This document shows, piece after piece, positions 28,067 to 37,254 of a DNA stretch of 64,000 nt (position 1 is its first letter; the number at the start of each line of letters is the position of its first letter). The notes under the pieces were generated by a model. It was given only the letters and a program-made list of their open reading frames with translations. It made no database searches and was not told the origin of the DNA. This DNA is from JANNWF01 sp052390415 (GTDB lineage: Bacteria; Pseudomonadota; Gammaproteobacteria; Xanthomonadales; Xanthomonadaceae). The DNA lies in NCBI GenBank assembly GCA_052390415.1, contig JBQTGY010000041.1:34494-98493 (forward strand), given 5' to 3'. Position numbers and translations under genes: made by a program.

Positions 28067-30253
28067 ATGCTTGAGCTGAGCGCCATGCAAGCCGTGTGTG
28101 TCGACCTTCGGCGTTTGCTGCAAACACATTTGATGCCGCGCCTGGGTCGAGCGCTGGACGAGTTCGACAGCAAATTGTTCGCGTTGGCATCCGCCTCGCG
28201 CGTGGCCAGCGAAGAGCAACGGTTGCTGGACGCCCTGCGTGAACTGCGGCGCCAGCGCGCGGCGGTTGAGCACGGTTTTGTGGCTCGCTTGGGGCAGGGG
28301 TTGGTGCATACGCCCACGGCGCCTGCTCGCCGATCCGTGACCACGCCGCTTTCCTTGTATGCCCGAGATGAGTTGGAAGAGCGGCTCGCGCTTTCCGCCA
28401 TCGCGACCAGCGTCGCAGCGCATGTGCACGGTGATTTGCGCGCTCTCAACTATCGCTTGGCCGCCTTGGTGGGAGCAACGGCTTTCGACGATCAGTCCAA
28501 TCCGATTGGACCGCTGGCCTTGGTTGAAGGATTTCGCGACGCGTTCCTGGCACTTGATATTGGCACCGACCTGCGTTTGCAGGCGTACCGCAAAGTGCAT
28601 GCGCACGTATTGGAGGGACTGGAGGATTGTTACCAGCGCTGCAACCAGCGATTGATCGCGGCAGGTGTGTTGGTCGAACTTCCCGTCGATCACGCGGATG
28701 GCGAAGCAAGCGTCATTGATTCCGCAACGCCGATGTCTGCGGCGGTGCCAGCAGCCAGCAACGATGCGGTCATTGCCGAGAGTATTGTGGCAAGTCCAGG
28801 CGAGCCGCCGAAGCCGGCTCCGTTCGCGCCGGTATCACGGCCCTACCCGGTTCCCGAGGAGGAGCCAGTGGGAGATATGGCGGAATTGTTTCGCCGTATG
28901 CTCACGCGTCGTCTTGCTCAGGGTATGCCGCCGGCAGCCAGCCTTCGTGGCGCCACCGAAAGTCGGGAGATCTCGCGCGAGCGACTGCTGGATGCAACCG
29001 CCGCGCTGTTGCAGGATGCAAACGCAAAACCGGGGGAGCTGAAGCGTCGTTTGCTGGATTTGGCGCAGCAACAATCACCGGCGCGAGTTTCATTGAGCGC
29101 GGCGGATGAAGGAACGGTCGATCTCGTCGACGCCTTGTTCCAGCGAATGAGCCAAGACAGCAATGTGCCCACCCCGCTGGGGCGAGCACTGACGGCCTTG
29201 CGCGTCCCATTCTTGAATGCGGCGTTGCGTGATCAATCGTTGATGAATGATCCGAGCCATCCCGCACGTCAACTTATCGACGAATTCGGTGATTCGGCGC
29301 GTGGTTGGTGTGCCACTGCAGATCCCGGGCAACGCTTGCTGCGGCAAATGCAGCTGCTGCAAGGCAAATTGCAGCAGGCCGGTGAAACCGATGCGGCGGG
29401 TTTTCAGGACGCGCTGAATGAGTTTCGCGAGTTTGCCGCCGCTCAGCGTGTGCAGGCTGAGCAAGCCGAACTGCGAGCCATCGAGTCGACGCGTAGCCGT
29501 GAGGCGCTGCATCAAGCGCAGTTGGACGCGCAGCTGACCATCGAATCACATCTGGATAACTTTTCGCCTTCACCGTGGTTGCGGCAACTGCTTTCGCGTC
29601 ACTGGTCGGCGTATCTGGTGTTGGTCATTCTGCGTTATGGCATGGTTTCGGATCACTACCGGCAAGCCATTTCGTTTGCAGATGCCTTGCTGACGGGCGA
29701 GCGCGATGCAGTCAATCCCATTCACGCCGCCAGCTTCAGAGCACGGCGTCTGGAGCTTGAGACTCAGTTGCGACAAGGCTTGGCCACGCTGGCGTATTCG
29801 GATCAGGATATCGTCCGCCTGTGCGGTGAATTGCATACTTTCATTCTTGTGGGCGTGTCGCAATTTCGCGCTTCTTCTGCGGGCATCGATGCGGTGCCTG
29901 CGCGGATGGAGGATCAGCCGCGTCCAGAGTCACATGATCCAAACGCCATGCGACATTTGCGCGGATTGCGCCCCGGTACCTGGTTTGAACTAACCCCAGG
30001 CGCAGAAGAAGCCGAGCGCGGACGGCTGAGCTGGATCAGTCCGTTGAGCGGACGCTGGCTGTTGGTCAATTGGGCTGGTCGCAAGTTGATCGATCTGCCA
30101 CCCGAGCGGATGGCAGAAGACATCGGACGGGGGCTGGCCCGAGTCATCAGCGACGCCAGCGTGTTGGCGCGAGCGGTTGATGCCGTGATGTCCGAACTCA
30201 CGGTCGCTCAGCCCGTAGGTGAGGAACGAGCCGGCGTACATGCCGAGGGCTGA
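28067..30253 (+). CDS. DUF1631 family protein
   Basis: A 728-residue soluble protein of the DUF1631 family found in beta- and gamma-proteobacteria. It is largely helical, with a low-complexity Pro/Ala linker near 235-270. A small beta-rich C-terminal section near 640-690 (RGLRPGTWFELTP, GRLSWISPLSGRWLLVNWAG) resembles a PilZ-like barrel, although the RxxxR...DxSxxG signature of c-di-GMP binding is not evident. Homologues are often misnamed thymidine phosphorylase; nothing here supports that. Its stop lies just inside the nadC start region, so the two genes are probably co-transcribed. Confidence 0.85.
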   Translation: MLELSAMQAVCVDLRRLLQTHLMPRLGRALDEFDSKLFALASASRVASEEQRLLDALRELRRQRAAVEHGFVARLGQGLVHTPTAPARRSVTTPLSLYARDELEERLALSAIATSVAAHVHGDLRALNYRLAALVGATAFDDQSNPIGPLALVEGFRDAFLALDIGTDLRLQAYRKVHAHVLEGLEDCYQRCNQRLIAAGVLVELPVDHADGEASVIDSATPMSAAVPAASNDAVIAESIVASPGEPPKPAPFAPVSRPYPVPEEEPVGDMAELFRRMLTRRLAQGMPPAASLRGATESREISRERLLDATAALLQDANAKPGELKRRLLDLAQQQSPARVSLSAADEGTVDLVDALFQRMSQDSNVPTPLGRALTALRVPFLNAALRDQSLMNDPSHPARQLIDEFGDSARGWCATADPGQRLLRQMQLLQGKLQQAGETDAAGFQDALNEFREFAAAQRVQAEQAELRAIESTRSREALHQAQLDAQLTIESHLDNFSPSPWLRQLLSRHWSAYLVLVILRYGMVSDHYRQAISFADALLTGERDAVNPIHAASFRARRLELETQLRQGLATLAYSDQDIVRLCGELHTFILVGVSQFRASSAGIDAVPARMEDQPRPESHDPNAMRHLRGLRPGTWFELTPGAEEAERGRLSWISPLSGRWLLVNWAGRKLIDLPPERMAEDIGRGLARVISDASVLARAVDAVMSELTVAQPVGEERAGVHAEG

Positions 30254-31100
30254 GCGCGTGATTCCAGCCCCCGACCTCGCCGCCGTTGCCCACGATGTGG
30301 CGCGTGCGCTCGCTGAGGATTTAGGCAGTGGCGATGTCTCGGCGGCGCTGGTACCCGACTCGCCGAGCGTAGCCAAGATCATTTGTCGCGATGCAGCGGT
30401 CATCTGCGGCAAACATTGGGTCGAGACATGTGTCCTCCAGCTTGATCCGCATGCAAATGTTGAGTGGCAGATCGAAGATGGCGATCATGTGCAGCCGGGT
30501 GCCGAGCTGTGTCGCATGGAGGGCAGCAGTCGCGCATTGCTGAGCGCCGAACGTAGCGCTCTCAATTTTCTGCAAACACTGTCCGCCACCGCCACGGCCA
30601 CCGCCACCTTTGTGGCCGCACTTGCTGGAACATCGACACGCATCCTGGATACGCGCAAGACCTTGCCCGGATTACGGCTGGCGCAGAAGTACGCGGTGCG
30701 TTGCGGCGGTGGCAACAACCATCGGATCGGCCTGTTCGACACCGTGATGCTGAAAGAAAATCACATACTCGCAGCGGGCGGGCTCAGTGCCGCCATCCGC
30801 TCGGCGCGGAGCAAGTACCCCGAATTGCCCTTGATTGTCGAAGTGGAAACGCTGAGGCAACTGGAGGAAGCGCTGGCCTGTGGTGGCGCGACGCGCATCC
30901 TGCTGGACAACTTCAGCCTCACGGCGATGCGGGAGGCGGTAGCGCTATGTGCCGGACGCCTGCCATTGGAGGCATCGGGTGGATTGGAAATCGAGTCGCT
31001 GCGTGCGGTAGCGGAGACCGGTGTCGATTTCATCTCGATAGGCGCGCTAACCAAGCATATCCGTGCCGTTGACTTGTCGATGCGCTTTGCGCCGGGCTAA
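30240..31100 (+). CDS. nadC: Nicotinate-nucleotide pyrophosphorylase (carboxylating)
   Basis: NadC condenses quinolinate with PRPP, giving nicotinate mononucleotide in de novo NAD synthesis. The 286-residue enzyme has EDLGSGDVSAALVPD near residue 26, ERSALNFLQTLSATAT near 102, ILDTRKTLPGLRLAQKYAVR near 133, the HRIGLFDTVMLKENHI segment near 160 and EASGGLEIESLR near 245. The ATG at 30240 overlaps the DUF1631 gene by 14 bp; a GTG 21 bp upstream is an alternative start. The nadA and nadB genes are not in this window. Confidence 0.96.
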   Translation: MPRAERVIPAPDLAAVAHDVARALAEDLGSGDVSAALVPDSPSVAKIICRDAAVICGKHWVETCVLQLDPHANVEWQIEDGDHVQPGAELCRMEGSSRALLSAERSALNFLQTLSATATATATFVAALAGTSTRILDTRKTLPGLRLAQKYAVRCGGGNNHRIGLFDTVMLKENHILAAGGLSAAIRSARSKYPELPLIVEVETLRQLEEALACGGATRILLDNFSLTAMREAVALCAGRLPLEASGGLEIESLRAVAETGVDFISIGALTKHIRAVDLSMRFAPG

Positions 31101-31117
31101 GCCCAGCGGCGTGCATT

Positions 31118-32407
31118 TCACGTGTTCGAGAACAATCGACTCAAGGCTCGCCGGTAGCGGACCTCAACATGATCGCGCAGGTGATGGCGGCCCTCGAAGA
31201 CCTGCTGCACGCCGTTCACCCAAACATCGCGAACCAACGCTCGACTGCTGCCAAACAGCCAGCTGTCGATGATGTCGCCGGCACGGCGCTCGGCCAGTTC
31301 GACGGCATCTGCGCGCAGCGAAAAGCAACCTGCATCGATGCTGTTTCCGCTGGCTTGTCTGCCGCCAGCAAGCGCGGCCGCAAACAGGGTTTCGCCGGTG
31401 CTGGCGTGGGCGATCTGTGCGGCGATGTTGCGACCCCGGTGCAGCAGGCGCTGGCCATACTCGAGCCAACGCAATTCCTCGCTCAATGCGACCGTCGCAT
31501 GGCTATCCGAACCCAAGCCCAGGCATCCGCCTGCAGCGAGATAGTCGCTGAGCGGGAACAGGCCATCGCCCAGGTTCGCCTCGGTGGTCGGGCACAGGGC
31601 AACGCAAGCGCCCGATGCCGCCAGAGCACTGACCTCAGGGGCATCCAGGTGCGTGGCATGAACCAGACACCAGTTCCGATCGACCCCGACGTGGTCAAGC
31701 AACCACGCGACCGGCCTTGCGCCTCGCTGCGCCAGACAGTCGTCGACTTCGGCGACCTGCTCGGCAATGTGCAGATGGATGGGTTGCTCGCGGTCGCTGC
31801 GTGCAGCGAGCACTTCGCTGATCGCGGATTGGGTCACTGCCCGCAGGCTGTGAAAGGCGAAGCCAATTTCAATGGTGGGACCACGCGTCGCGTCGAGGCG
31901 TTGCAGCAGGTTGAGATAGGCATCGGTCGTATGAAAAAAACGCTTTTGCCGCGCTGCCAACGGTCGCTGATCAAATCCGCCGACCTGATACAGAGTGGGC
32001 AGCAACACCAGGCCGATCCCTACTTCTCGTGCGGCATCAATCAACGCGAGCGCCATTTCCGCAGGGTTGGCGTACGCCTTTCCATCGGCGGCGTGATGCA
32101 AATAGTGAAATTCGCAGACGCTGGTATAGCCGACTTCGAGCATTTCCATGTAGAGCTGGGCCGCGACATCGCGCAAGGTGTCGGGCTCAAAACGAGCGGC
32201 CATGCTGTACATGCGCTCACGCCACGACCAAAAACTGTCCGCGCCCGGGCCGCGGCGCTCGGTCAGTCCGCTCATCGCGCGCTGAAATGCATGCGAATGA
32301 ATATTGGCGATGCCCGGCAACATCCAGTCGCGACCGGAGAGTGGACTCGGCGGCGGCGCGCTCCAGCCGGCGGGTGTCCAGAAGCGGCTTTGATTGGACT
32401 CGTTCAT
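31118..32407 (-). CDS. hutF: Formimidoylglutamate deiminase with short N-terminus
   Basis: HutF hydrolyses N-formimino-L-glutamate to N-formyl-L-glutamate and ammonia in the five-step histidine degradation route. The 429-residue amidohydrolase has the metal-binding HSH at residues 37-39 in LPGIANIHSHAFQRAM, HLHIAEQVAEVDDC near 215, LVHATHLD near 245 and GSDSHATVALSEELRWLEYG near 300. Between the FWTPAGW start motif and the HxH site there are only about 20 residues, roughly 20 fewer than I expect for the N-terminal beta-domain. The core is complete, so it is probably active, but this truncation deserves a check. It is divergent from hutI. Confidence 0.93.
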   Translation of the reverse strand: MNESNQSRFWTPAGWSAPPPSPLSGRDWMLPGIANIHSHAFQRAMSGLTERRGPGADSFWSWRERMYSMAARFEPDTLRDVAAQLYMEMLEVGYTSVCEFHYLHHAADGKAYANPAEMALALIDAAREVGIGLVLLPTLYQVGGFDQRPLAARQKRFFHTTDAYLNLLQRLDATRGPTIEIGFAFHSLRAVTQSAISEVLAARSDREQPIHLHIAEQVAEVDDCLAQRGARPVAWLLDHVGVDRNWCLVHATHLDAPEVSALAASGACVALCPTTEANLGDGLFPLSDYLAAGGCLGLGSDSHATVALSEELRWLEYGQRLLHRGRNIAAQIAHASTGETLFAAALAGGRQASGNSIDAGCFSLRADAVELAERRAGDIIDSWLFGSSRALVRDVWVNGVQQVFEGRHHLRDHVEVRYRRALSRLFSNT

Positions 32408-32492
32408 GCCGACGATTTTGGCCTGCAATGTCAACAAAGGCGAATCGTCGTCGGGGCCGATAGACTCGCGGCTTGCACCGCGAGGTCCTGTG

Positions 32493-33734
32493 ATGATGAA
32501 TGCGGCAGATGGTGTCATTCGCAACGCCAGGGTTTGTGCGCTGGTCGATCCTGGCACTGGTGTCATGGAAGACGCGACCGTGGCTTGGCGCAACAGCCGA
32601 ATTGAATTCGTTGGAACCGACGCCGAGTTCCGTTCGCGCGAAATCGGCGAGACCTACGCTCAGGACATGGATGCCAAAGGTGCCCTGTTGACCCCTGGCC
32701 TCATCGATTGCCACACCCATCTGGTCTACGGTGGCCAGCGTTCCAACGAGTTCGAAGCGCGCTTGGCTGGTGCAAGTTATGCCGACATCGCGCGTGCGGG
32801 TGGCGGCATCAAGGCCACCGTGCGCGCTACGCGGGCACTCGACGATGACCAGCTATTCGCCCAGTCAGTGCCGCGAGCGCAGGCCCTGTTGGCCGACGGC
32901 GTGACCACGATCGAAATCAAATCGGGTTATGGGCTCGACTTGGAAACTGAGGGTCGGATGCTGCGGGTCGCGCGACGGATCGGCGACGTCCTCGGCATCA
33001 ACGTGCGCACCACCGCGCTTTGTGCGCATGCCGTTCCCGAAGAGTTTGCTGGCAACGCCGACGGTTACATCGACTTGATTTGCGCGCAAATGTTGCCGTC
33101 GCTAGCCGAGCAGGGCCTGGTGGATGCGGTTGATGCTTTTTGCGAAGGAATTGGATTTACACCGGCGCAAACGCGACGTGTATTTGCGGCTGCACAGGCG
33201 CTTGGACTGCGGGTGAAGTTGCACGCGGATCAATTGAGTGATCTTGGTGGCGCGCAATTGGTCGCGGAATTTGCTGGCCTGTCCGCCGACCACGTCGAAT
33301 ACACGTCGAGAGCGGGCATCGATGCCTTGGCCCAGTCCGGCGCAGTAGCCGTGATGTTGCCGGGGGCTTTCTACAGCCTGCGCGAAACCCGATTGCCGCC
33401 CGTGGCACAGTTCCGTTCGGCTGCTGTTCCGATGGCGGTAGCGACAGACCTCAATCCCGGCACCTCACCTCTGGCTTCGTTGCGAGTCGCCATGAACATG
33501 GCTTGTGTGCTGTTCGGCCTGACCGTGGAGGAGGCGCTACGCGGGGTGACGGTCAACGCGGCCAAAGCCTTGGCACTGCCGGATCGCGGGCAGATTCGTG
33601 TCGGCGCTTTCGCCGATCTCGCGCTATGGCCCGTCGCATCGCCTGCTGAGCTGGTGAATTGGATAGGCGGGCCGTCACCCCTGCAAGTGATCGCGGGGGG
33701 AGTCACGCGTGTGCGCGTACCGGTGACTGCCTGA
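32493..33734 (+). CDS. hutI: Imidazolonepropionase
   Basis: HutI hydrolyses 4-imidazolone-5-propionate to formiminoglutamate, the substrate of HutF. The 413-residue enzyme has the metal site DCHTHLVYGGQRSNEFEARL near residue 72, the substrate loop with GGGIKATVRATRA, AFCEGIGFTPAQTRRVF near 215, KLHADQLSDLGGAQLVAEF near 245 and the catalytic Asp in ATDLNPGTSP near 322. The start is the first of two adjacent ATG codons, seven bases after GAGG. It shares an 85-bp divergent promoter region with hutF. hutU, hutH and hutG are not in the window. Confidence 0.97.
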   Translation: MMNAADGVIRNARVCALVDPGTGVMEDATVAWRNSRIEFVGTDAEFRSREIGETYAQDMDAKGALLTPGLIDCHTHLVYGGQRSNEFEARLAGASYADIARAGGGIKATVRATRALDDDQLFAQSVPRAQALLADGVTTIEIKSGYGLDLETEGRMLRVARRIGDVLGINVRTTALCAHAVPEEFAGNADGYIDLICAQMLPSLAEQGLVDAVDAFCEGIGFTPAQTRRVFAAAQALGLRVKLHADQLSDLGGAQLVAEFAGLSADHVEYTSRAGIDALAQSGAVAVMLPGAFYSLRETRLPPVAQFRSAAVPMAVATDLNPGTSPLASLRVAMNMACVLFGLTVEEALRGVTVNAAKALALPDRGQIRVGAFADLALWPVASPAELVNWIGGPSPLQVIAGGVTRVRVPVTA

Positions 33735-33793
33735 TTGGCGTTGTGGTTTGCGCAACGCACACCTGCTTTCAATCAGCACCACTCACAGCAAAA

Positions 33794-33811
33794 CCCCCGC
33801 GTAAGCGGGGG
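33794..33811 (-). terminator. Intrinsic terminator for the bTHX gene
   Basis: CCCCCGC-GTAA-GCGGGGG forms a perfect 7-bp stem. Read on the minus strand it is followed by TTTTGC, so it ends transcripts from the small ribosomal protein gene. On the plus strand no T-run follows, so it works less well for hutI. Confidence 0.75.
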
Positions 33812-33859
33812 CTTCGGAGCTTGACTCGGTGCCTATCGGCGGTGGCTGCCCAAGATCGG

Positions 33860-34021
33860 TCAGCCCTTTTTGGCTGCCGGCTTTCGGGCAGGAGCCTTCT
33901 TTGCTACGGGTGCTGGTTTTGCGGTCACGGTGGCCGTCGTCGCTTCGGAATGCGGGCGGCTATTGCCGTAGCTTCCCGCACTGATCTTGCCCTTGCGGGT
34001 GCGCTTGTCGCCCTTGCCCAT
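33860..34021 (-). CDS. Ribosomal protein bTHX (small-subunit Thx-type)
   Basis: A 53-residue very basic protein, easily missed because of its size. It begins MGKGDKRTRKGKISAGSYGN, close to the 26-residue Thermus Thx peptide that fills a cavity at the top of the 30S head. An Ala/Lys/Pro-rich extension follows, ending KKG. An AGGAG Shine-Dalgarno lies eight bases before the ATG, and an intrinsic terminator lies just after the stop, so it is a complete single-gene unit. It is presumed to stabilise the 30S subunit. Confidence 0.9.
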   Translation of the reverse strand: MGKGDKRTRKGKISAGSYGNSRPHSEATTATVTAKPAPVAKKAPARKPAAKKG

Positions 34022-34293
34022 CTGATAACTCCTAGTTGCGACCGGCAGCAGCCGGTGGAATGAAAGGGCGCGAAGGATAGCAGCTAGTGTGGTGCTTCGT
34101 AATCAGGGGACATCATCCGCGCGTGGATTTTTGCGACTGGCAAGGCGCGATGACGAGACATGGCAGCGCCATGGCAAGCAGAAGCTCCGCAGTCAAACGC
34201 GAAATGACGCCGTGGAAAAGTTCGAAGGTTTGCGAAGCACCACACTCAGGCACCGTAGAGCCACGAGCCGGCTTCCGCCGTGCGCAAGCGGGC

Positions 34294-34767
34294 TTAGGCC
34301 AGCTCGGCGTCAGATGGCGTGTCAAACACCCGATTGGCCGAACGATGGGTCAATCTGAGGTTGGCGAAGTGGGCGGCGGCGATAAACAGTCCGCCAACCG
34401 TCATCATCAGCGCATGTCCGATCGAGTGATCGTGCAATGAAGTGAACGAGCCCAACCAAACCATTGCCAAGCCCGGAACCAAGAGTGCCCACGCGTGGTG
34501 AGTGCGGTGCCGGCGAAAACCCGTGCTCAGGGTTGCGATGCCTAGCAAGGTGGCAAAAATCACAAATGCCTGATCCAAATCGACGCTGTCCAGTAGGCCA
34601 ACGCCCAATGCGGGAAGCAGGCTCAAGACCAATGGCATCAGCGCGCAGTGAACCGCACAAAGCAAAGATCCGGCAATACCAACACGATCAGCCGTGTCAG
34701 CCCCCTGGCTCAGAGTGGCGAGTGGATCAGTCAGGGCAGGGGTGGGGATCGGGGCGCGCGAATGCAT
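34294..34767 (-). CDS. MerC-domain membrane protein, possibly zinc-regulated
   Basis: A 157-residue protein with four predicted membrane segments. The first contains GSLLCAVHCALMPLVLSLLP, the two-Cys motif of MerC-domain proteins; a His-rich loop (FTSLHDHSIGHALMM) lies later. MerC proteins transport mercury, but chromosomal relatives like this one are not part of a mer operon, and none is seen here. A box resembling a Zur operator touches the start codon, so import or handling of zinc is a reasonable inference. The ATG at 34767 is preferred; a TTG six codons upstream would lie inside the box. Confidence 0.82.
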   Translation of the reverse strand: MHSRAPIPTPALTDPLATLSQGADTADRVGIAGSLLCAVHCALMPLVLSLLPALGVGLLDSVDLDQAFVIFATLLGIATLSTGFRRHRTHHAWALLVPGLAMVWLGSFTSLHDHSIGHALMMTVGGLFIAAAHFANLRLTHRSANRVFDTPSDAELA

Positions 34768-34782
34768 TGATATACTATAACG
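34768..34782 (-). promoter_or_regulatory. Zur-box-like operator before the MerC-domain gene
   Basis: On the minus strand the sequence GTTATAGTATATC matches the Zur core GTTATANTATAAC at all but one position. It lies directly before the ATG at 34767 and overlaps a TATAGT -10-like element, the right place for repression by zinc-loaded Zur. Confidence 0.55.
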
Positions 34783-34920
34783 CAAGTTGCAGAATCTGCG
34801 AGCGGAATTCGCTTGCCTGCCAAGGACGCGCGTTGCTCTGGTTCAATTTCGAACGTCTATCGCGTGGCTTCGGCGGCGGTGATCGGACTCGCCCCTCGTG
34901 AGCTCGCCCGCGCGTCACAA

Positions 34921-34950
34921 TTGACGTCACCGCTGTGTGCCGCTTACCAT
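34921..34950 (+). promoter_or_regulatory. Promoter candidate for the five-tRNA cluster
   Basis: TTGACG at 34921-34926 and TACCAT at 34945-34950 are 18 bp apart, about 50 bp upstream of tRNA-Pro. The -35 element is strong and the -10 is moderate. No gene lies between 34786 and 35000. Confidence 0.45.
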
Positions 34951-35000
34951 TCCGCTTCTGTTGGGCGGGACGGTGAGCGCCGCAGATAAAGCCGGTACGC

Positions 35001-35077
35001 CGGGGTATAGCTCAGTCTGGTAGAGCGCCAGCTTTGGGAGCTGGATGTCGTGGGTTCGAATCCCTCTTCCCCGACCA
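35001..35077 (+). tRNA. tRNA-Pro (TGG)
   Basis: A complete cloverleaf with acceptor CGGGG pairing with CCCCG, anticodon stem CCAGC/GCTGG and loop TTTGGGA, giving anticodon TGG. The CCA end is encoded. It is the first gene of a five-tRNA cluster. Confidence 0.97.
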
Positions 35078-35156
35078 TCCGACCGTAAGCCGGAATTCTG
35101 CGCAAACGGTCGTTTTTTCGAGTGTCGTGTCGAACAAGCAAGGTCGGTGCAATTCT

Positions 35157-35233
35157 GCGCCCGTAGCTCAATCGGATAGAGCATCGGCCTTCTAAGCCGA
35201 CGGTTGCAGGTTCGATTCCTGTCGGGCGCGCCA
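35157..35233 (+). tRNA. tRNA-Arg (TCT)
   Basis: The acceptor GCGCCCG pairs with CGGGCGC. The anticodon loop CTTCTAA gives anticodon TCT. The T-arm is GGTTCGATTCC and CCA is encoded. Confidence 0.97.
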
Positions 35234-35344
35234 CTTGCGGTACGCCGAGAGGATGAGTTGAACATCGTGTTTGATGCAAAACGCGGCGCGGTTGGATCGA
35301 AGCAACGGCAGGCGATGCTTTCGGTCAATCAACAAGGTTTCAGT

Positions 35345-35422
35345 GGTGGATGTAGCTCAGTTGGTTAGAGCACTGGATTGTGATTCCAGGGGTCGCGGGT
35401 TCAAATCCCGTCTTCCACCCCA
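35345..35422 (+). tRNA. tRNA-His (GTG)
   Basis: Anticodon stem CTGGA/TCCAG with loop TTGTGAT gives anticodon GTG. The extra G at position -1 (35345) opposite C73, the identity mark of tRNA-His, is encoded, as is CCA. Confidence 0.97.
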
Positions 35423-35486
35423 GTTAGGCGATACGGCAGACTAACGTTGTCGGTATCAGATGCTTCAAGCGACAGACATTCAAGAT

Positions 35487-35562
35487 GGGCCGTTAGCTCA
35501 GTTGGTAGAGCAGTTGACTCTTAATCAATAGGTCGAAGGTTCGAATCCTTCACGGCCCACCA
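35487..35562 (+). tRNA. tRNA-Lys (CTT)
   Basis: The acceptor GGGCCGT pairs with ACGGCCC. The anticodon loop CTCTTAA gives CTT; the rest closely resembles E. coli tRNA-Lys. CCA is encoded. Confidence 0.96.
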
Positions 35563-35619
35563 TCTTGTCAACGGGTGCATGAGTTGGACACACGTGGTCG
35601 AAAGCGAGTGCGATTCCAC

Positions 35620-35704
<85 letters not shown>

Positions 35705-35847
35705 TCCTTGCCGCCACGACTGATTCGCGGTGCTCATCTCGGTAGCCCAGTTTTTATTTTCCCCTTGCCCCCAATTCCCCACGTAGCCAGGCACCCAAAG
35801 CCAGCGACGGCGGGGTAGCTCGTCAATCGATGTTGTCAGGAGTTTTC

Positions 35848-37149
35848 ATGCACGTTTCGGTCGAATCCATCGGTACCCTTCAGCGCAAAGTAACGGTCAG
35901 CGTTCCTGCCGAGCGCCTTGAGTCGCAAGTGCGTGATCGGCTGCGCGAACTCACTCGCAGTGTGCGTTTGAAAGGGTTCCGACCGGGCAAAGTACCGCCG
36001 AAAGTGATTGATCAGCGTTTCGGCGCTCAGGTTCGCAACGAAGTTGCCACTGCGGTCATTCGCGAAAGTTTTGGCGAAGCGGTGAAGCAAGAGAATCTGC
36101 GCCCCGCGGTCGCGCCCTCCATCGAGGCGGCGGGCAACATCGAAGAGGGTCAGTTCCGCTACGTCGCGACTTTCGAAGTGATGCCGGAGATCGGCAAGAT
36201 CGACGTGTCGGGCCTCAAGGTCAAGAAGCCAACGGCCGTCGTTGAAGAGGCCGATATCGACACCATGATTCAGACCCTGCGCGAGCAGCGTCGCACGTGG
36301 GCGACGGTCGAGCGTGCTTCGCAGATCGGCGACATGGTGTTGTTTGAGTCGGTGGCAGTGGCCGGCGACATCAGGATCCCTGCTGAAGGCGCAGAGCGCT
36401 CCGGGACCGTGCTGGGGTCGAATGCCATTTTTGCCGACATCGAGAATGGATTGATCGGACTTGCTGCCGGCGCCGAGCATACGTTCACGGTGAACTTCCC
36501 GGCGGATTACCGCGTGACTTCGATCGCCGGGCGGTCGGCCGACGTCAGCGTCAAGATCGTGCGGGTCTCAGAAGGCTCGCTGCCCGATGTCGATGAAGCC
36601 TTCATGGCGAGCTTCGGCATCGCCCAAGGTGGCGTGGACGTATTCCGAACCGAAGTGCGCGCCAATCTCGAGCGTGAACTGCGTGGCGCTCTGATGGCGC
36701 GCTTGAAGGCAGACGTCGCTGGCATGCTTGTGCAAGCGCATTCACACCTTGAGTTTCCGCAGCAGATGATCGAAGCCGAAGCCAAAGGCCTGGCCGCACA
36801 GTCTGAACAACAGGCCAAGTCGCAAGGCCGCAAAGACGTCAAGGTTGATCCGCAAGGATTGTTGCCGATCGCCAAGAATCGCGTGGCTGCTGCGGTCCTG
36901 CTGGGTGAACTCGCGCGTCAGAACGAAATTCGCATCGATCGCAACCGTGCCAATGAAATGCTGGTCTCGATCGCCTCCACTTACGAAAACCCGATGGAGG
37001 TCATTGAACTCTATCGCAACGACCCCCAGATGATGCAGTCGCTGGAGAGTCGCGTCATCGAGGATCAGCTGATTGATTGGATCGCTGACCACGCAGATTT
37101 GACCGTTCAGACGCTGAGCTTCGCTGAAGTGATGCGCCCCAACGCCTGA
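35848..37149 (+). CDS. tig: Trigger factor
   Basis: The ribosome-bound chaperone that receives nascent chains at the exit tunnel. The 433-residue protein has the ribosome-binding signature in the N-domain (RLKGFRPGKVPPKVIDQRFG, near 45-64), a central FKBP-type PPIase domain (about 150-240) and a long helical C-terminal domain. The PPIase domain is somewhat diverged (MVLFESVAVAGD). The start has CAGGAG five bases upstream. It opens the tig-clpP-clpX-lon-hupB quality-control block directly after the tRNA cluster. Confidence 0.97.
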   Translation: MHVSVESIGTLQRKVTVSVPAERLESQVRDRLRELTRSVRLKGFRPGKVPPKVIDQRFGAQVRNEVATAVIRESFGEAVKQENLRPAVAPSIEAAGNIEEGQFRYVATFEVMPEIGKIDVSGLKVKKPTAVVEEADIDTMIQTLREQRRTWATVERASQIGDMVLFESVAVAGDIRIPAEGAERSGTVLGSNAIFADIENGLIGLAAGAEHTFTVNFPADYRVTSIAGRSADVSVKIVRVSEGSLPDVDEAFMASFGIAQGGVDVFRTEVRANLERELRGALMARLKADVAGMLVQAHSHLEFPQQMIEAEAKGLAAQSEQQAKSQGRKDVKVDPQGLLPIAKNRVAAAVLLGELARQNEIRIDRNRANEMLVSIASTYENPMEVIELYRNDPQMMQSLESRVIEDQLIDWIADHADLTVQTLSFAEVMRPNA

Positions 37150-37254
37150 TCGAGTCACCTGCTGCGATCAGAGCAGATGTGCTCGAAGCAGTCGCCACTG
37201 TTGATCAAAACCGCCCGGTCGGGCCCTCCGACTGGGTACCGCAGGAGTAAAGCG

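Noticed and set aside
34294..34767. MerC-domain gene considered as a mercury resistance gene
   Set aside because: No merR, merT, merP or merA nearby, and the upstream box points to zinc control.
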